Source: Lacticaseibacillus baoqingensis
Lineage (GTDB): Bacteria > Bacillota > Bacilli > Lactobacillales > Lactobacillaceae
Direction: 5' to 3'
Assembly (NCBI RefSeq): GCF_003946165.1
Contig: NZ_RHOI01000018.1
Span: forward strand, 1 to 51,903
DNA: 51,903 bases
Positions 24,578-37,593 of this stretch are shown here, one piece after another. Below the pieces are notes generated by a model. The model searched no databases. It was not told where the DNA came from and saw nothing but the letters and a program-made list of their open reading frames with translations. A program made the position numbers and the translations under genes. Positions within the stretch are counted from its first letter, which is position 1, and each line of letters opens with the position of its first letter.

Positions 24578-25003
24578 TTGCGCCGATTTTTTTATCAACC
24601 AGCATGGCTTGATTTTAGCATTTTTTGGGGCGCGATTCTCGCCGGCATCAGCGCGGCGGTGATCGTGCAAATGGAATTTGGCGGCTATGACCGGCTTTTT
24701 TGGCCGGCAGTCGGCGGGCTTTTGGTGGTGATCGTGATCGCCAGCTTACAAGTGGCGTCGATGCGCATGACCTTGACGCCGCAAGCGCTGGTGTTGGGCC
24801 GGGTGTTTCCCAGCAACCGCCTGATCATTCCGTATGCGAGTTTGCATTCGGTGGCGATTGAAGGGCATACCTTGATTATTGACACGCAAGTCTATGGTAA
24901 AATAAGGCTCGTGCGTATGTTTCAGATGCAGAAGCTGACGGCCGCTTGCGCACAAGCGGGCATCACAGTCACCTTGAGGAAGGGGAAATCAAGCATTGTC
25001 TGA
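24578..25003 (+). CDS. EbsA-like small membrane protein
   Basis: 141 residues with two N-terminal membrane segments (about 11-30 and 38-58), followed by a beta-rich basic domain like a bacterial PH fold. Size, the segment [13 protein letters not shown] and the position beside an RNase H gene resemble EbsA-family proteins of lactic acid bacteria; function is not known. TTG 24578 is seven bases after GAGGAAG. The last codons overlap the start of fhs by eight bases, suggesting coupled translation. Confidence 0.6.
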   Translation: MRRFFYQPAWLDFSIFWGAILAGISAAVIVQMEFGGYDRLFWPAVGGLLVVIVIASLQVASMRMTLTPQALVLGRVFPSNRLIIPYASLHSVAIEGHTLIIDTQVYGKIRLVRMFQMQKLTAACAQAGITVTLRKGKSSIV

Positions 25004-26669
25004 TATCGAAATTGCCCAAGCAAATGAAGCCAACGAGATGTTGCCGATCACAGCCGTGGCCAAAACCGTAGGCTTACAAGCCGATGATCTGGAATTATAT
25101 GGTCAAGCCAAGGCCAAGCTGAGTTATCCCACGTTACAGCGCTTAGCCGATCAACCGCTCGGCAAGCTCGTCTTAGTGACTTCCATCAACCCAACGCCGG
25201 CTGGTGAAGGCAAGTCGACCGTCACCATCGGTTTAGGCGACGCGTTGAACTTGCGCCGCCAAAAAGCGGTGATCGCCTTGCGCGAACCGTCGCTGGGCCC
25301 AGTAATGGGGATGAAAGGCGGCGCGACTGGCGGCGGTTATTCGCAAGTGGTGCCGATGGAAGACATCAACTTGCATTTTACCGGTGACATGCATGCTTTG
25401 ACCACAGCAGTGGATACCTTGGCGGCCTTGATCGACAACCACTTGCATCAAGGCAATGCGCTGAACCTCGACCCGCGGCGGATCTTGTGGCATCGTGTGT
25501 TAGATATCAATGATCGCGCCTTGCGCCACACGGTGATTGGCTTAGGCGGACCAACTAGCGGAGTCCCGCGCGAGAATCAATTTGACATCACCGTGGCCAG
25601 TGAATTGATGGCGGTTTTGTGCCTGGCAGAAAACATGCATGATCTCAAAGCCCGCATTGGCCGCATCGTCATCGGCTTTACATACGACCGCCAGCCAGTC
25701 ACAGTGAGCCAACTCGGCGTGACCGGTGCGATCGCCGTCTTATTAAAAGACGCCTTGAAGCCGAATCTGGTGCAGACGCTGGCGCATACGCCAACTTTGA
25801 TCCATGGCGGCCCGTTTGCCAACATCGCCCATGGGTGCAATTCAGTCTTGGCCACCAAAACCGCCTTGCAACTCGGCGACATCGCCTTGACTGAAGCCGG
25901 GTTTGGGGCGGATCTGGGAGCGGAGAAGTTCATGGACATCAAGGCGCCGGTATTAGGCAAGACCCCTGATGCCGTGGTGATCGTCGCTACCGTGCGCGCC
26001 TTGAAGTACAACGGCGGCCAAGCCTTGAAAGACTTGACCACTGAAAATCGCGATGCGTTAGCCCAAGGCTTTGCCAACCTGGCCAAGCACGTGGCCAACA
26101 TGCAGCAATACGGCCGGCCGGTGCTGGTGGCGATCAACCGCTTCACTAGCGATACAGATGCCGAAATCGCCGACTTAGTGGCCGCATGCGCCCAACTTGG
26201 CGTCCAAGCGATCCCTGCAGACGTCTGGGGCCAAGGCGGCCAAGGGGCTTTGGCGCTAGCCGATGCCTTGATCACTGCTTTAGCCACCACCAGCCGCTTT
26301 GTGCCGTTATATGATCCCAAAGCCCCAGTCAAAGCCAAGATCACGACCATCGTGCAAAAGATCTATGGCGGCAAAGACGTCGTTTATGACCATCAAGCAG
26401 AACTGGCCTTAAAGACGATCGCGGCCAATGGGTGGGAAGACTTGCCGATCTGCATGGCCAAGACGCAATATTCCTTGTCTGACGACCCCAAAGCCTTAGG
26501 CGCACCGACCGGCTTTACCATGCATGTCCGCGATGTGATCCCCAAGCTGGGGGCAGGGTTTTTAGTAGTGATGACCGGCTCGGTTTTGACCATGCCAGGC
26601 TTGCCTAAGACCCCTGCGGCCATGAACATGGATGTGTCTGATGATGGCGTGATCTCGGGGCTGTTTTGA
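24996..26669 (+). CDS. fhs: Formate-tetrahydrofolate ligase
   Basis: 557 residues, full length. It makes 10-formyl-THF from formate, THF and ATP for purine and fMet-tRNA synthesis. The nucleotide loop TPAGEGKST is at about 65-73; [20 protein letters not shown] and the [13 protein letters not shown] block are family hallmarks. It starts at TTG 24996 within the EbsA-like gene, after AGGAAGGGG. The uracil-glycosylase-like gene starts in its stop codon (TTGA). Confidence 0.97.
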   Translation: MSDIEIAQANEANEMLPITAVAKTVGLQADDLELYGQAKAKLSYPTLQRLADQPLGKLVLVTSINPTPAGEGKSTVTIGLGDALNLRRQKAVIALREPSLGPVMGMKGGATGGGYSQVVPMEDINLHFTGDMHALTTAVDTLAALIDNHLHQGNALNLDPRRILWHRVLDINDRALRHTVIGLGGPTSGVPRENQFDITVASELMAVLCLAENMHDLKARIGRIVIGFTYDRQPVTVSQLGVTGAIAVLLKDALKPNLVQTLAHTPTLIHGGPFANIAHGCNSVLATKTALQLGDIALTEAGFGADLGAEKFMDIKAPVLGKTPDAVVIVATVRALKYNGGQALKDLTTENRDALAQGFANLAKHVANMQQYGRPVLVAINRFTSDTDAEIADLVAACAQLGVQAIPADVWGQGGQGALALADALITALATTSRFVPLYDPKAPVKAKITTIVQKIYGGKDVVYDHQAELALKTIAANGWEDLPICMAKTQYSLSDDPKALGAPTGFTMHVRDVIPKLGAGFLVVMTGSVLTMPGLPKTPAAMNMDVSDDGVISGLF

Positions 26670-27277
26670 GCACAGCGACTAATCCCTTGAGCGCCGCGCA
26701 ATTACGCCAAGCGCAAGCGCAAGTATTCCCGGACACCCAAGGTTTCGTGCCTGGCTATGGCAGCTTGCACCCGCGCTTGATCTTAGTCGGCGAAGCCCCA
26801 GGGGCCAGTGAAGTGACCAGCGGCCGCCCGTTCACCGGCCGCGCCGGAGTCAAATTAGACTTAATGTTGAAGGCATTAGGCTTAACACGCGCCGCAGTTT
26901 TTATCACCATGACTTTTCACCGCCGGCCCACGCTGCAAAAAGCCAATGGCAAGCTGGGCAACCGGCCGCCGACGCTCTCAGAAGCCTTGCAAGAAGGCTG
27001 GCTGTTAGACGCAGAACTGGCCGCTTTGCCTGACGCGCCATTGTTGCTGATGGGCAACACCGCCATCCACCGGCTGTATCACGGCCAAGTCAAAGACTGG
27101 CATGGCCAATGCCTGACTGCCGCGATCAATCAAGTCCAAGCGGATACTTTAGTGCCTGGACCCACGCGGCGCTTGGCGGTGTGTGCGCATCCGGCGGCTT
27201 TGTTGTACCGGCAAGCGACGCAAGCACAAACATTAGCGGACTTGGCGCAGATTCGACGATTATTGGAGGCAAATTGA
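26666..27277 (+). CDS. Uracil-DNA glycosylase superfamily protein without Fe-S cysteines
   Basis: 203 residues. [20 protein letters not shown] (about 37-65) is motif A of family 4/5 uracil-DNA glycosylases and CAHPAALL (about 173) is motif B, so it probably removes uracil or a related base from DNA. The four cysteines that hold the 4Fe-4S cluster in families 4 and 5 are absent: only two Cys are present, neither in the right place. TTG 26666 overlaps the fhs stop, with only a weak ribosome binding site. Confidence 0.75.
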   Translation: MSTATNPLSAAQLRQAQAQVFPDTQGFVPGYGSLHPRLILVGEAPGASEVTSGRPFTGRAGVKLDLMLKALGLTRAAVFITMTFHRRPTLQKANGKLGNRPPTLSEALQEGWLLDAELAALPDAPLLLMGNTAIHRLYHGQVKDWHGQCLTAAINQVQADTLVPGPTRRLAVCAHPAALLYRQATQAQTLADLAQIRRLLEAN

Positions 27278-27278
27278 T

Positions 27279-27731
27279 TTGATCTATCTTGTATTGGCAC
27301 TGGGCTTGGTCGCCATCGACCAGCTGATCAAAGCTTGGGTCGTGGCGCATTTGGCGCTTGGCCAAACGATCGGCTTCATCCCTGGGGTGTTAAGTGTGAC
27401 CCACATTCAAAATGACGGCGCCGCCTTTTCGATGCTGGCCGGCCAGCAGTGGGTGTTTTATGTGATCACCGTGATCGCCTTAGGGGTAGTGGCGTGGCTG
27501 TGGAAAGACAGCCGCGGCATGAAAACCTACCGCTGGGGGTTAGCGCTGATCTTAGCCGGGGCGATCGGCAATTTTATCGACCGCTTGCGCCAAGGCTATG
27601 TCACCGACATGTTCCAAGTCGATTTCATGAATTTTGCCATTTTCAACTTCGCCGATGCGTGCTTGACCATTGGGGTGATCTTGGTGTTGATCCACTTGCT
27701 CTTTTTTGACGGGAAGGCGGCCAAGCGATGA
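27279..27731 (+). CDS. lspA: Lipoprotein signal peptidase (signal peptidase II)
   Basis: 150 residues with four membrane segments. It cleaves prolipoproteins before the lipid-modified Cys. The catalytic aspartates are in GAIGNFIDRL (about 100) and FNFADACLTIG (about 126); the conserved Asn is in IQNDGAAFSML (about 45). TTG 27279 is nine bases after GGAGG. Its end overlaps rluD by four bases (ATGA). Confidence 0.96.
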   Translation: MIYLVLALGLVAIDQLIKAWVVAHLALGQTIGFIPGVLSVTHIQNDGAAFSMLAGQQWVFYVITVIALGVVAWLWKDSRGMKTYRWGLALILAGAIGNFIDRLRQGYVTDMFQVDFMNFAIFNFADACLTIGVILVLIHLLFFDGKAAKR

Positions 27732-28645
27732 CTTGCTTCACCGTGACCACCCAAACCGGCCGCATCGACAAGGTGATCGCTGATACCTTGCCAGACGCTA
27801 CCCGCTCGCAAGCGCAAAAATGGCTTTTAGCCGGGCATGTGACGGTCAACGGGGCAACAGTGCTGCCGAAGTACAAAGTCGCCGCTGATGACGTCGTGCA
27901 AGTCGACCCGCCCAAACCGGTGCCGCTGGCCGCCAAGCCCCAAAACATCCCGCTTGAGATCGTCTATGAAGACGCTGACGTGCTGGTGGTCAATAAGCCT
28001 CAAGGCATGGTGGTGCATCCAGCCCCAGGGCATCCTGACGGCACCTTGGTCAATGCCGTATTAGGGCATACCGCCTTAACTGGGATCAATGATGTCTTGC
28101 GGCCAGGGATCGTCCACCGCATCGACAAAGACACCAGCGGCTTGTTGATGGTGGCCAAGACCCAAGCGGCGCAACTGTCGCTGTCGGCGCAACTCAAAGC
28201 CAAAACCACCAGCCGGCAATACTTGGCGATCGTCCATGGGGTCTTCAAAGAAACCCAAGGCCGCATCGATGCGCCTTTAGGCCGCGACCCGAAAGACCGC
28301 AAGAAACAGGCGGTGGTGCCTGACGGGCGGCATGCGGTGACGCATTTTCAAGTGCTGGAACAATTCGCTAAATATGCTTTGGTCCAATGCGTCTTAGAAA
28401 CCGGCCGCACCCATCAGATCCGCGTGCACATGGCTTATATCCATCATCCCGTGGCCGGCGACCCGCTATACGCGCCGAAGCGCACCTTGCCAGGCGCAGG
28501 CCAGTTCTTGCATGCGGCGACTTTAGGCTTCAAGCATCCGGTATCTGGACAATGGCTGGAATTTCACGCCGATCCGCCAGCCATATTCGCAGAAACTTTA
28601 GCAAATCTGCGGGCAAACATTGACAAAACCCGCGTGATCCGATAA
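27728..28645 (+). CDS. rluD: 23S rRNA pseudouridine synthase, RluD type
   Basis: 305 residues. An S4 RNA-binding domain (about 12-75) precedes the synthase domain, whose motif HRIDKDTSGLLM (about 131) holds the catalytic Asp. It makes pseudouridines in helix 69 of 23S rRNA if it follows RluD specificity; the close relatives RluA and RluC cannot be fully excluded. The lspA-rluD order directly before the pyr operon is common in lactobacilli, and the pyr promoter lies in the last codons of this gene. Confidence 0.93.
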   Translation: MTCFTVTTQTGRIDKVIADTLPDATRSQAQKWLLAGHVTVNGATVLPKYKVAADDVVQVDPPKPVPLAAKPQNIPLEIVYEDADVLVVNKPQGMVVHPAPGHPDGTLVNAVLGHTALTGINDVLRPGIVHRIDKDTSGLLMVAKTQAAQLSLSAQLKAKTTSRQYLAIVHGVFKETQGRIDAPLGRDPKDRKKQAVVPDGRHAVTHFQVLEQFAKYALVQCVLETGRTHQIRVHMAYIHHPVAGDPLYAPKRTLPGAGQFLHAATLGFKHPVSGQWLEFHADPPAIFAETLANLRANIDKTRVIR

Positions 28646-28648
28646 GCT
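28620..28648 (+). promoter_or_regulatory. Probable pyr operon promoter
   Basis: TTGACA (28620-28625), 17 bases, TAAGCT (28643-28648). The -35 is perfect and the -10 is weak. It lies at the 3' end of rluD and would start the transcript about 25 bases before the PyrR-binding loop. Confidence 0.55.
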
Positions 28649-28678
28649 AGTCACAACTTAACAAGCAACCTTTAACTA

Positions 28679-29626
<948 letters not shown>

Positions 29627-29627
29627 C

Positions 29628-30914
29628 ATGGCATATCATAATGATGATGCGATTTTAGACATTCACGACCGACCGGCATTCGGCCATTGGTTCGGGTTGT
29701 CGATCCAACACCTGTTTGCCATGTTCGGCTCAACGGTGCTGGTCCCGATCTTAGTCGGCTTGGATCCTAGCATCGCGCTGTTTTCCAGCGGGGTGGGGAC
29801 CTTGATCTATATCTTGATCACCCGCGGCAAGATCCCAGCGTACATGGGGTCGAGTTTTTCCTTCATCACCGTGATGCAAGCCTTGATGAAAGGCGCCGGC
29901 TACCCAGCCATCGCTCAAGGCACCATCGCCGTCGGGTGTGTGTACTTGATCGTCGCTTTGATCGTCAACTTCGCCGGGTCGGCTTGGATCGATAAAGCCT
30001 TGCCGCCGATCGTCGTCGGCCCGATCGTCATGGTCATTGGTCTAAGCCTAGCCGGCACCGCTGCTACAGATGCGACCATGCGCACCTTAAGCAACGGCAC
30101 ATCAGTCTATGACCTCAAGTACTTCGCCGTGGCCATGGTCACTTTGGCAGCAACGATCGCTTACAACATGTACTTGAAGAAATTTATCAGCTTGCTGCCG
30201 ATCTTGCTGGGGTTGATCACCGGCTACATCGTCGCTTTGCTGGTAGGGATCGTCGATTTGACACCGGTGCAACAAGCCGCTTGGATCAGCTTGCCGAACT
30301 TCCAGATCCCAGGAGTCACTTATACACCGAAATTATACCTGGATGCGATTTTATCCATGGCACCGATCGCTTTTGTCACCATGACCGAGCATATGGGCCA
30401 CATCATGGTTTTAGATGAAATGACCCACCGCAACTTCTTCAAAGATCCTGGCTTGAACCATACCTTAGCCGGGGATGGGACCGCATCGATCATCGCCGGT
30501 TTCGTCGGCGGCCCGCCAGTGACGTCTTATGGTGAAAACATCGGCGTCATGGCGATGACTAAGGTCCACTCTGTTTGGGTGATCGGCGGAGCTGCGTTTT
30601 TCGCCGTCTTGTTCGCCTTTATCGGCAAGCTGTCGGCATTGATCCGCACCATCCCCAGTCCAGTCATCGGCGGGATCAGCTTCTTGTTGTTTGGGGTGAT
30701 CGCCTCTAACGGGTTGAAAGTCTTGATCGACAAGCACGTTGACTTCAACCGCAAGCGCAACTTAATGATCGGCTCGACCATCTTAGTGATCGGCATCGGC
30801 AACGCAGTGTTGAAACTGGGGAACTTCCAGTTTTCCGGCTTAGCATTAGCCACGGTCATCGGCATTTTATTAAACTTCATCTTACCTGAACATGCAGCTA
30901 ACGAGGAGGCATAA
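29628..30914 (+). CDS. uraA: Uracil permease, NCS2 family
   Basis: 428 residues with about 12-14 membrane segments. It imports uracil with protons. [18 protein letters not shown] at the N-terminus and the substrate-site segment around [12 protein letters not shown] (about 245) are typical of UraA/PyrP. The start is ATG 29628 after GGAGG at 29617-29621. It is second in the pyr operon, as in lactobacilli where it is often called pyrP. Confidence 0.95.
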   Translation: MAYHNDDAILDIHDRPAFGHWFGLSIQHLFAMFGSTVLVPILVGLDPSIALFSSGVGTLIYILITRGKIPAYMGSSFSFITVMQALMKGAGYPAIAQGTIAVGCVYLIVALIVNFAGSAWIDKALPPIVVGPIVMVIGLSLAGTAATDATMRTLSNGTSVYDLKYFAVAMVTLAATIAYNMYLKKFISLLPILLGLITGYIVALLVGIVDLTPVQQAAWISLPNFQIPGVTYTPKLYLDAILSMAPIAFVTMTEHMGHIMVLDEMTHRNFFKDPGLNHTLAGDGTASIIAGFVGGPPVTSYGENIGVMAMTKVHSVWVIGGAAFFAVLFAFIGKLSALIRTIPSPVIGGISFLLFGVIASNGLKVLIDKHVDFNRKRNLMIGSTILVIGIGNAVLKLGNFQFSGLALATVIGILLNFILPEHAANEEA

Positions 30915-30916
30915 TA

Positions 30917-31855
30917 TTGGCCATCACGGATTTCGTTTCAGCAAATCAAGTCACAACGGATCTGGCGAATCAATTGATCACGCGCGCCGAAGAATTCAAA
31001 CATGGGGCGCAAAGCAATCTCGCCTTGCCGATTTACGCGGCGAATCTGTTTTTTGAACCCAGCACCCGCACGCACACCAGCTTTGAAATGGCTGAACGCC
31101 GCTTGGGGATGACGGTCATGCCGTTTGACCCGCGGCAAAGCTCGGTGACCAAAGGCGAGACGCTAGGCGACACGCTGCGGACGTTAGCCGCGATCGGGGT
31201 GCAAGTCGCCGTGATCCGCCATCCTGTCAAGTCATATTACCAATCGCTGTTAGCCGAGCACTTGCCGTTGCGGATCGTCAATGCCGGCGACGGTGCCGGT
31301 CAACATCCTAGCCAGATGATGCTGGATCTGATGACCATCCATGAAGAGTTTGGCCATTTTGACGGGTTGAAGATCGCCATTGTCGGCGACTTGACGCATT
31401 CGCGCGTGGCCAAAAGCGACATGCAGCTGCTGCACGAACTCGGCGCGGAGCTGACCTTTTCCGGACCTAAAGCTTGGTACACCAAGGAATTTGAACCTTA
31501 TGGCCCGTATCAGCCGCTAGCCGAGATCGTGCCAAAAGTCGATGTATTGATGCTGTTGCGGGTGCAATTTGAACGCTTGAGCGACGCGGAAAAGGCAGAA
31601 TTTTCCGAATCTACCTATCATGAGCGCTTCGGCTTGAGCGACAAATTGTATCCTAAACTGCGCAAGTCCGCGATCATCATGCACCCGGCGCCAGTCAACC
31701 GCGGCATTGAATTAGCCGATGACTTGGTCGAATGCCCGCAATCGCGGATCTTCGCCCAAATGCACAACGGTGTGTTCATGCGCATGGCGATGCTGGAGCT
31801 GGTTTGCCAACAACCCTTGCAAGAAAGGAGCCTCACTCATGCACTTGCTCATTAA
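30917..31855 (+). CDS. pyrB: Aspartate carbamoyltransferase catalytic chain
   Basis: 312 residues, normal for PyrB. It joins carbamoyl phosphate and aspartate, the first committed pyrimidine step. [13 protein letters not shown] (about 48) binds carbamoyl phosphate; AGQHPSQ..LDL (about 130) is the second conserved block. TTG 30917 follows GAGGAGG. No regulatory chain gene (pyrI) is nearby, as expected in Gram-positives. Its end overlaps pyrC by 17 bases. Confidence 0.96.
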   Translation: MAITDFVSANQVTTDLANQLITRAEEFKHGAQSNLALPIYAANLFFEPSTRTHTSFEMAERRLGMTVMPFDPRQSSVTKGETLGDTLRTLAAIGVQVAVIRHPVKSYYQSLLAEHLPLRIVNAGDGAGQHPSQMMLDLMTIHEEFGHFDGLKIAIVGDLTHSRVAKSDMQLLHELGAELTFSGPKAWYTKEFEPYGPYQPLAEIVPKVDVLMLLRVQFERLSDAEKAEFSESTYHERFGLSDKLYPKLRKSAIIMHPAPVNRGIELADDLVECPQSRIFAQMHNGVFMRMAMLELVCQQPLQERSLTHALAH

Positions 31856-33107
31856 ACATGCCCATGTTGCTGGGCCGGAACCATTTCATGGTGATATCTT
31901 GACCACTGACGGGGTGATCAGCGCTTTGGGACGCAATTTAGACGCCCCAGCCAAAACCACCGTGATCGACGCCAAAGGCAAAACGGTGATGCCAGGCTTA
32001 GTCGATGTGCATGTGCATTTTCGCGAACCTGGCTTTACCGCCAAAGAAACCATCCACACCGGCGCCGCTGCGGCAGCTCATGGCGGCTTTACCACCGTCG
32101 TGGCGATGCCTAACCTCGACCCAGTGCCGGATAATGTCGCTGACTTGACAGCATTGATCGCCAAAAACCACACCGACGCCAAGATCCATGTCGAACAATT
32201 CGCTGCGATCACCAAAGGCTTGCATTCCAGCGATACCAGCGATTATGCCGCCTTAAAACAAGCGGGCGCCTTGGGCTTTTCTAACGATGGCGTCGGCGTG
32301 CAAGACGCCTCGACCATGTATACCGCCATGGTCCAAGCCGCCGCCGTGAATGCGCCGATCGTCGCCCACATTGAAGATGAAGGCTTCAAAGGCAACGGCG
32401 TGCTTAATGCCGGGGCTAAAGCCGACGAACTGGGCTTGCCGGGGATGTCAAACTTGACCGAAACCGCCCAGCTAGCGCGAGACTTAGTCTTGGCCCAAGC
32501 GGCTGGCGTCCATTATCATGCTTGCCACGTGTCCACCGCATTAAGCGTGCAATTGATCCGCGAAGCCAAAGCCCGCGGGGTGCACGTCACCGCAGAAGTC
32601 TCGCCGCATCACTTGCTGCTGGCCGACCAAGATATTCCTGGCGATAACGCTATGTATAAGATGAACCCGCCATTGCGCAGCGAAGCCGATCGCCAAGCGC
32701 TGATCGCCGGTTTAGCCGATGGGACCTTGGACATGATCGCCACTGACCATGCCCCACATACCGCCGCAGAAAAAACCGGCTCCATGGCGACTGCCGCTTT
32801 TGGGATCGTCGGCAGCGAAACCGCCTTTGCCTTGTTGTATACGGCTTTCGTCAAGTCCGGCCGCTTCACACTGGCACAGTTGATCGCTTGGATGAGCACC
32901 CAGCCGGCTGCTGCTTTTGGCTTGCCGGCAGGGCATTTGCGCGTCGGCGATCCGGCTGATCTGACCTTGGTCGACTTGACGCAAAGTTATGTGATCGACC
33001 CGAAAGACTGGTTATCCAAAGGCCACAACAGCCCATTTATCGGCCAAACCGTCAATGGCCGCGTGCTGACGACGATCGCCGGCGGGCGGATCGCCTACAA
33101 GGCTTAG
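31839..33107 (+). CDS. pyrC: Dihydroorotase
   Basis: 422 residues of the amidohydrolase fold, class I dihydroorotase. It closes carbamoyl aspartate to dihydroorotate. [10 protein letters not shown] (about 58) holds two Zn ligands, and TDHAPH (about 300) holds the catalytic Asp. ATG 31839 after AAAGGAG lies inside the end of pyrB, so translation is probably coupled. Confidence 0.95.
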   Translation: MHLLIKHAHVAGPEPFHGDILTTDGVISALGRNLDAPAKTTVIDAKGKTVMPGLVDVHVHFREPGFTAKETIHTGAAAAAHGGFTTVVAMPNLDPVPDNVADLTALIAKNHTDAKIHVEQFAAITKGLHSSDTSDYAALKQAGALGFSNDGVGVQDASTMYTAMVQAAAVNAPIVAHIEDEGFKGNGVLNAGAKADELGLPGMSNLTETAQLARDLVLAQAAGVHYHACHVSTALSVQLIREAKARGVHVTAEVSPHHLLLADQDIPGDNAMYKMNPPLRSEADRQALIAGLADGTLDMIATDHAPHTAAEKTGSMATAAFGIVGSETAFALLYTAFVKSGRFTLAQLIAWMSTQPAAAFGLPAGHLRVGDPADLTLVDLTQSYVIDPKDWLSKGHNSPFIGQTVNGRVLTTIAGGRIAYKA

Positions 33108-33127
33108 GACATGAAGGAGGAGCTATA

Positions 33128-34222
33128 TTGAAGCGCTATTTGATTCTTGAAGATGGCAGTGTTTTTGCCGGGGAGGGCTTTGGTGCCGAATCAGTCACGA
33201 CTGGCGAGATCGTCTTCAACACCGGGATGAGCGGTTATCAAGAAACCATCACCGACCAAAGCTACAACGGCCAGATCATCACGTTCACCTATCCGTTGAT
33301 CGGCAATGCCGGCATCAACCGCGATGATTACGAAAGCATCAACCCGACTGCCAAAGGGGTGGTCGTGCGCGATCTGGCGCGGGTCACCGGCAACTGGCGG
33401 GCGCAAATGAGCCTGGATGAGTTCTTATCCCGCAAGCACATTCCTGGCATCACCGGCATTGATACGCGCGCTTTGACCAAGCGCTTGCGCGAAGCCGGCA
33501 CCATGAAAGCCAGCATTGTCGATGCTGCTGATGATCATGCCTTTGACCAATTGCGGGCTTTAGTGCTGCCTAAAAACCAAGTGCAGCAAGTCGCCACGAC
33601 CCAAGCCTATCCAGCCCCTGGTACCGGGCGCAATGTGGCCGTGATCGATTTTGGCTTGAAGCACAGCATTTTACGCGAATTATCTAAGCGGGAATGCAAC
33701 TTGACCATTTTGCCGCCGACGGTGACAGCCGAAGAGATCTTAGACTTGGATCCGGATGGGGTGATGTTGACCAACGGCCCTGGCGACCCGAAAGACGTGC
33801 CGCAAGCCTTAGATATGATTCGCGGGATCCAAGGCAAGATCCCGTTGTTTGGGATCTGCTTAGGCCATCAGCTGTTTGCTTTAGCCAATGGCGCAGATAC
33901 TTTCAAAATGAAATACGGCCATCGCGGGTTCAATCACCCGGTGCGCGAAATCGCCACTGGCCGCATCGATTTTACCAGCCAAAACCATGGCTATGCCGTC
34001 GATCCCGCTTCGATCGACCCTGATCAACTCTTGATCACCCATGTGGAGATCAACGACCACACCGTCGAAGGGTTGCGCCACCGCTTGTACCCGGCGTTTT
34101 CTGTGCAGTTTCATCCAGATGCCGCGCCCGGTCCGCATGACGCCGACCATCTCTTCGACGAATTCATGGAAATGATGGACGCCTTCGACCATCGACAAGG
34201 AAAGGAAGCTGCTCATGCCTAA
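33128..34222 (+). CDS. carA: Carbamoyl-phosphate synthase small (glutaminase) subunit
   Basis: 364 residues. It releases ammonia from glutamine and passes it to CarB. The nucleophile is in [15 protein letters not shown] (about 240-254). The catalytic His is in [12 protein letters not shown] (about 325); here the usual HPE is HPD, so the triad Glu is replaced by Asp. TTG 33128 follows AAGGAGGAG. The end overlaps carB by eight bases. In PyrR-regulated operons this copy (also called pyrAA) serves pyrimidine synthesis. Confidence 0.95.
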   Translation: MKRYLILEDGSVFAGEGFGAESVTTGEIVFNTGMSGYQETITDQSYNGQIITFTYPLIGNAGINRDDYESINPTAKGVVVRDLARVTGNWRAQMSLDEFLSRKHIPGITGIDTRALTKRLREAGTMKASIVDAADDHAFDQLRALVLPKNQVQQVATTQAYPAPGTGRNVAVIDFGLKHSILRELSKRECNLTILPPTVTAEEILDLDPDGVMLTNGPGDPKDVPQALDMIRGIQGKIPLFGICLGHQLFALANGADTFKMKYGHRGFNHPVREIATGRIDFTSQNHGYAVDPASIDPDQLLITHVEINDHTVEGLRHRLYPAFSVQFHPDAAPGPHDADHLFDEFMEMMDAFDHRQGKEAAHA

Positions 34223-37200
34223 ACGTCAAGATATCCATAAGATCTTAGTCATCGGCTCTGGTCCGATCATCATCGGCCAAGCCGCCGAATTCGATTACTC
34301 CGGAACGCAAGCTTGTCTGGCGTTGAAAGAGGAAGGGTATGAAGTCGTTTTGGTGAACTCGAACCCGGCGACGATCATGACTGATAAAGAAATCGCCGAT
34401 CAAGTGTACATCGAACCATTGACCAAAGAATTCGTCTCCCAGATCTTGCGCAAAGAACTGCCAGACGCGATCTTACCGACCATCGGCGGGCAGATCGGGT
34501 TGAACTTGGCGATGCAGCTCGCCAATTCCGGCATCTTGGATGAACTCCACATTGAACTGCTGGGCACCAAGCTGTCGGCGATCGACCAAGCCGAAGACCG
34601 GGAATTATTCAAGAACTTGATGCAATCTTTGCACGAGCCGATCCCCGAATCGACCATCGCCCATAATTATGAAGAAGCCGCCAACTTTGCCGATGAGATC
34701 GGCTTTCCGGTGATCGTGCGCCCAGCGTTCACCATGGGCGGCACTGGCGGCGGGATCGCCAAAAACGCCGCAGAACTGGCCACCATCACCGAAAATGGGC
34801 TCAATCTCAGCCCGGTGACGCAAGTCTTGATCGAACGCTCGATCGCCGGTTACAAGGAAATCGAATTTGAAGTGATGCGCGACGCCGCAGACAATGCGAT
34901 TGTGGTGTGCAACATGGAAAACTTCGACCCTGTCGGCGTGCACACCGGCGACTCGGTGGTGTTTGCCCCGGTGCAAACCTTGACTGACAAAGAAGTGCAA
35001 ATGCTGCGGGATGGCAGCTTGCGCATCATCCGCGCCTTGAAGATCGAAGGCGGCTGCAATGTGCAATTAGCCTTAGACCCGAATTCCTTCAAGTATTACG
35101 TGATCGAAGTCAACCCGCGGGTCAGCCGCTCTTCAGCATTAGCCAGCAAAGCCACCGGTTATCCGATCGCCAAAATGGCAGCGAAGATCGCGGTGGGGTT
35201 GACGTTAGATGAAATCAAAAACCCGATCACCGACGCGACTTATGCCGAATTTGAACCGATGTTAGACTATGTCGTCGCGAAGATCCCGCGCTTCCCATTT
35301 GACAAGTTTGAAAATGGCGACCGCACATTAGGCACCCAAATGAAAGCTACCGGTGAAGTGATGGCCATTGGCCGCACCGCCGAAGAAGCGCTGCTCAAAG
35401 CCGTGCGCGGCTTAGAAGTCGGCGCGGTGCACTTGTGGCGTCCAGATGACCACAAGTTATCCGATGCTGATTTGTCGGCAAAGATCATTACGCCTAATGA
35501 CGAGCGTTTGTTCTTCATCACCGAAGCTTTCCGCCGCGGTTTTACCATCGCGGAAATCGCGGAATTATCCGGGATCAATCCTTTCTTCTTGGACAAGATC
35601 TTGCACATCGTCGAATTAGAAGGCGAACTTAAGGCGCATCCTGACGACTTGGACTTGCTGCAGCTGGTCAAGCGCAATGGCTTTGCCGATGCGACGATCG
35701 CTAAGCTTTGGGACAAGACGCCAGATGAGATCCGCGACTTGCGCCGGGCCAACGGCATCATTCCGGTTTACAAAATGGTCGATACCTGTGCCGGGGAATT
35801 TGCATCGACCACGCCATATTTTTATAGCACCTATGAAACCGAAACGGAATCTGAACGATCAGCGCGCGCCAGCATTTTGGTCTTAGGGTCTGGCCCGATC
35901 CGCATCGGTCAAGGCGTCGAATTCGATTATGCCACGGTCCACTCGGTTAAGGCGATCCAAAAAGCCGGGTATGAAGCCATCATCATGAACTCCAACCCAG
36001 AAACGGTTTCAACGGATTTTTCCATCTCCGATAAACTCTACTTTGAACCCTTGACCATTGAAGACGTCTTGAATGTGATCGACTTGGAACAGCCTAAAGG
36101 CGTGATCGTCCAATTCGGCGGCCAAACCGCGATCAACCTTGCAGCGCCGCTAGCCGCGCATGGCGTGAAGATCTTAGGCACCAGCTTAGAAGACTTGGAT
36201 GCAGCAGAAGATCGTGATCGCTTCGATGAGATCATTAACTCGCTGCAGATCCCGCAACCGGTCGGCGGCACCGCCACAGATAAAGCCGGCGCCTTGAAGA
36301 TCGGCAATCAGATCGGCTATCCGGTCTTAGTGCGGCCAAGTTATGTGTTAGGCGGCCGAGCCATGGAGATCGTGCATTCTGAAGATGAGCTGGCCAGCTA
36401 CATCGATCGGGCGGTTTCCGTGTCCAATGACCATCCTGTCTTAGTCGATCAATACTTGGTCGGTACGGAATGTGAAGTCGACGCGATCACCGATGGTAAA
36501 ACCGTGGTCATCCCAGGCATCATGGAACACATTGAACGCGCCGGGGTGCACTCAGGAGATTCCATGGCAGTTTATCCGCCGCAAGACTTTTCCGCAACGG
36601 TGAAGCAGCAAATCGAAGACTACACCATCAAGTTGGCTCATGCCTTGCATTGTATCGGGATCATGAACATTCAATTCATCGTCCATGACAACCAAGTCTA
36701 TGTGATCGAAGTCAACCCGCGGGCCAGCCGCACCGTACCATTTTTAAGCAAAGTGACTGGCGTTTCAATGGCCCAAGTGGCCACGCAAGCGATCTTAGGC
36801 AAGGACTTGGCAGAGTTAGGCTTTGTCACCGGGATCTTGCCGACGCGCCCAGGGGTGCATGTCAAAGCCCCAGTGTTCAGCTTCTCCAAGCTCAACGCCG
36901 TAGACTCCTTGCTCGGCCCTGAAATGAAGTCGACTGGGGAAGTCATGGGCTCAGATACCACCTTGGAAAAAGCGTTGTACAAAGCCTTCGAAGCCAGCCA
37001 CACGCATCTGCCAAGCTACGGCACCGCGTTGTTCACGGTGGCCGATAGCGACAAGCAAGAAGCCGTCGCCTTAGCCAAGCGCTTCCGCGAAGTCGGCTAT
37101 CAAATCGTCGCCACTGCTGGCACCGCCAAGGCCTTAACCGCCGCCGGGATCAAGGTCAACACGATCTCCAAGCTTGGTGAAAGCGGCCAAGACGCGATCT

Positions 37201-37394
37201 TAGATGCGATCGCTGAACAAAAACTGCAACTGGTGATCAACACCACCAGCGATGACCGCACCACCACCAGCGACGGCTACCGCATCCGCCAAACCGCGAT
37301 CATGCACGGCGTCCCGCTGATGACCAGCCTCGACACCGCCGCCGCCATCGCGTCAGTATTGGAATCCCGCGCGTTTACCACACAACCATTGTAG
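34215..37394 (+). CDS. carB: Carbamoyl-phosphate synthase large subunit
   Basis: 1059 residues, full length, with the two homologous halves: [19 protein letters not shown] at the start and [20 protein letters not shown] at about 553, each followed by an ATP-grasp domain (GGTGGGIA at about 175), then a C-terminal allosteric MGS-like domain (about 930-1059). It makes carbamoyl phosphate from bicarbonate, ammonia and two ATP. The stop codon TAG at 37392-37394 is followed on the next base by the palindromic array D. Confidence 0.97.
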   Translation: MPKRQDIHKILVIGSGPIIIGQAAEFDYSGTQACLALKEEGYEVVLVNSNPATIMTDKEIADQVYIEPLTKEFVSQILRKELPDAILPTIGGQIGLNLAMQLANSGILDELHIELLGTKLSAIDQAEDRELFKNLMQSLHEPIPESTIAHNYEEAANFADEIGFPVIVRPAFTMGGTGGGIAKNAAELATITENGLNLSPVTQVLIERSIAGYKEIEFEVMRDAADNAIVVCNMENFDPVGVHTGDSVVFAPVQTLTDKEVQMLRDGSLRIIRALKIEGGCNVQLALDPNSFKYYVIEVNPRVSRSSALASKATGYPIAKMAAKIAVGLTLDEIKNPITDATYAEFEPMLDYVVAKIPRFPFDKFENGDRTLGTQMKATGEVMAIGRTAEEALLKAVRGLEVGAVHLWRPDDHKLSDADLSAKIITPNDERLFFITEAFRRGFTIAEIAELSGINPFFLDKILHIVELEGELKAHPDDLDLLQLVKRNGFADATIAKLWDKTPDEIRDLRRANGIIPVYKMVDTCAGEFASTTPYFYSTYETETESERSARASILVLGSGPIRIGQGVEFDYATVHSVKAIQKAGYEAIIMNSNPETVSTDFSISDKLYFEPLTIEDVLNVIDLEQPKGVIVQFGGQTAINLAAPLAAHGVKILGTSLEDLDAAEDRDRFDEIINSLQIPQPVGGTATDKAGALKIGNQIGYPVLVRPSYVLGGRAMEIVHSEDELASYIDRAVSVSNDHPVLVDQYLVGTECEVDAITDGKTVVIPGIMEHIERAGVHSGDSMAVYPPQDFSATVKQQIEDYTIKLAHALHCIGIMNIQFIVHDNQVYVIEVNPRASRTVPFLSKVTGVSMAQVATQAILGKDLAELGFVTGILPTRPGVHVKAPVFSFSKLNAVDSLLGPEMKSTGEVMGSDTTLEKALYKAFEASHTHLPSYGTALFTVADSDKQEAVALAKRFREVGYQIVATAGTAKALTAAGIKVNTISKLGESGQDAILDAIAEQKLQLVINTTSDDRTTTSDGYRIRQTAIMHGVPLMTSLDTAAAIASVLESRAFTTQPL

Positions 37395-37514
37395 CCAGAG
37401 CGGAGTGGTGCGCATTTAGGCATGGGCATAAGGCGGCTTGGGTGCGTGATGGCAACGCCATCGCGTGCACGAGACGACTTATGCGCAATGCCGTTGCACC
37501 ACGCAGCTCGACGA
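37395..37514 (+). repeat. Palindromic repeat D1
   Basis: Standard unit starting on the base after the carB stop. Nearly identical to B3 and B5: GTGGTGC/GCACCAC, GGCAT/ATGCC, GCATAAG/CTTATGC. Confidence 0.9.
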
Positions 37515-37518
37515 TGAA

Positions 37519-37589
37519 CCAAAGCGGAGTAGTGCGCTTTTAGCGCGTAGACTAGCGTGTACTGTCGGCGTTGTGGCGCAGCTCGACGA
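37519..37589 (+). repeat. Palindromic repeat D2 (internally deleted)
   Basis: 71 bases with conserved ends (CCAAAGCGGAG and GCAGCTCGACGA) and the TTTTAG string, but the apical stem and most of the inner stems are missing. Confidence 0.75.
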
Positions 37590-37593
37590 TGAA

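Noticed and set aside
25577-26350. 257-codon minus-strand open frame inside fhs
   Set aside because: Shadow of a full-length, well conserved gene; no start signals.
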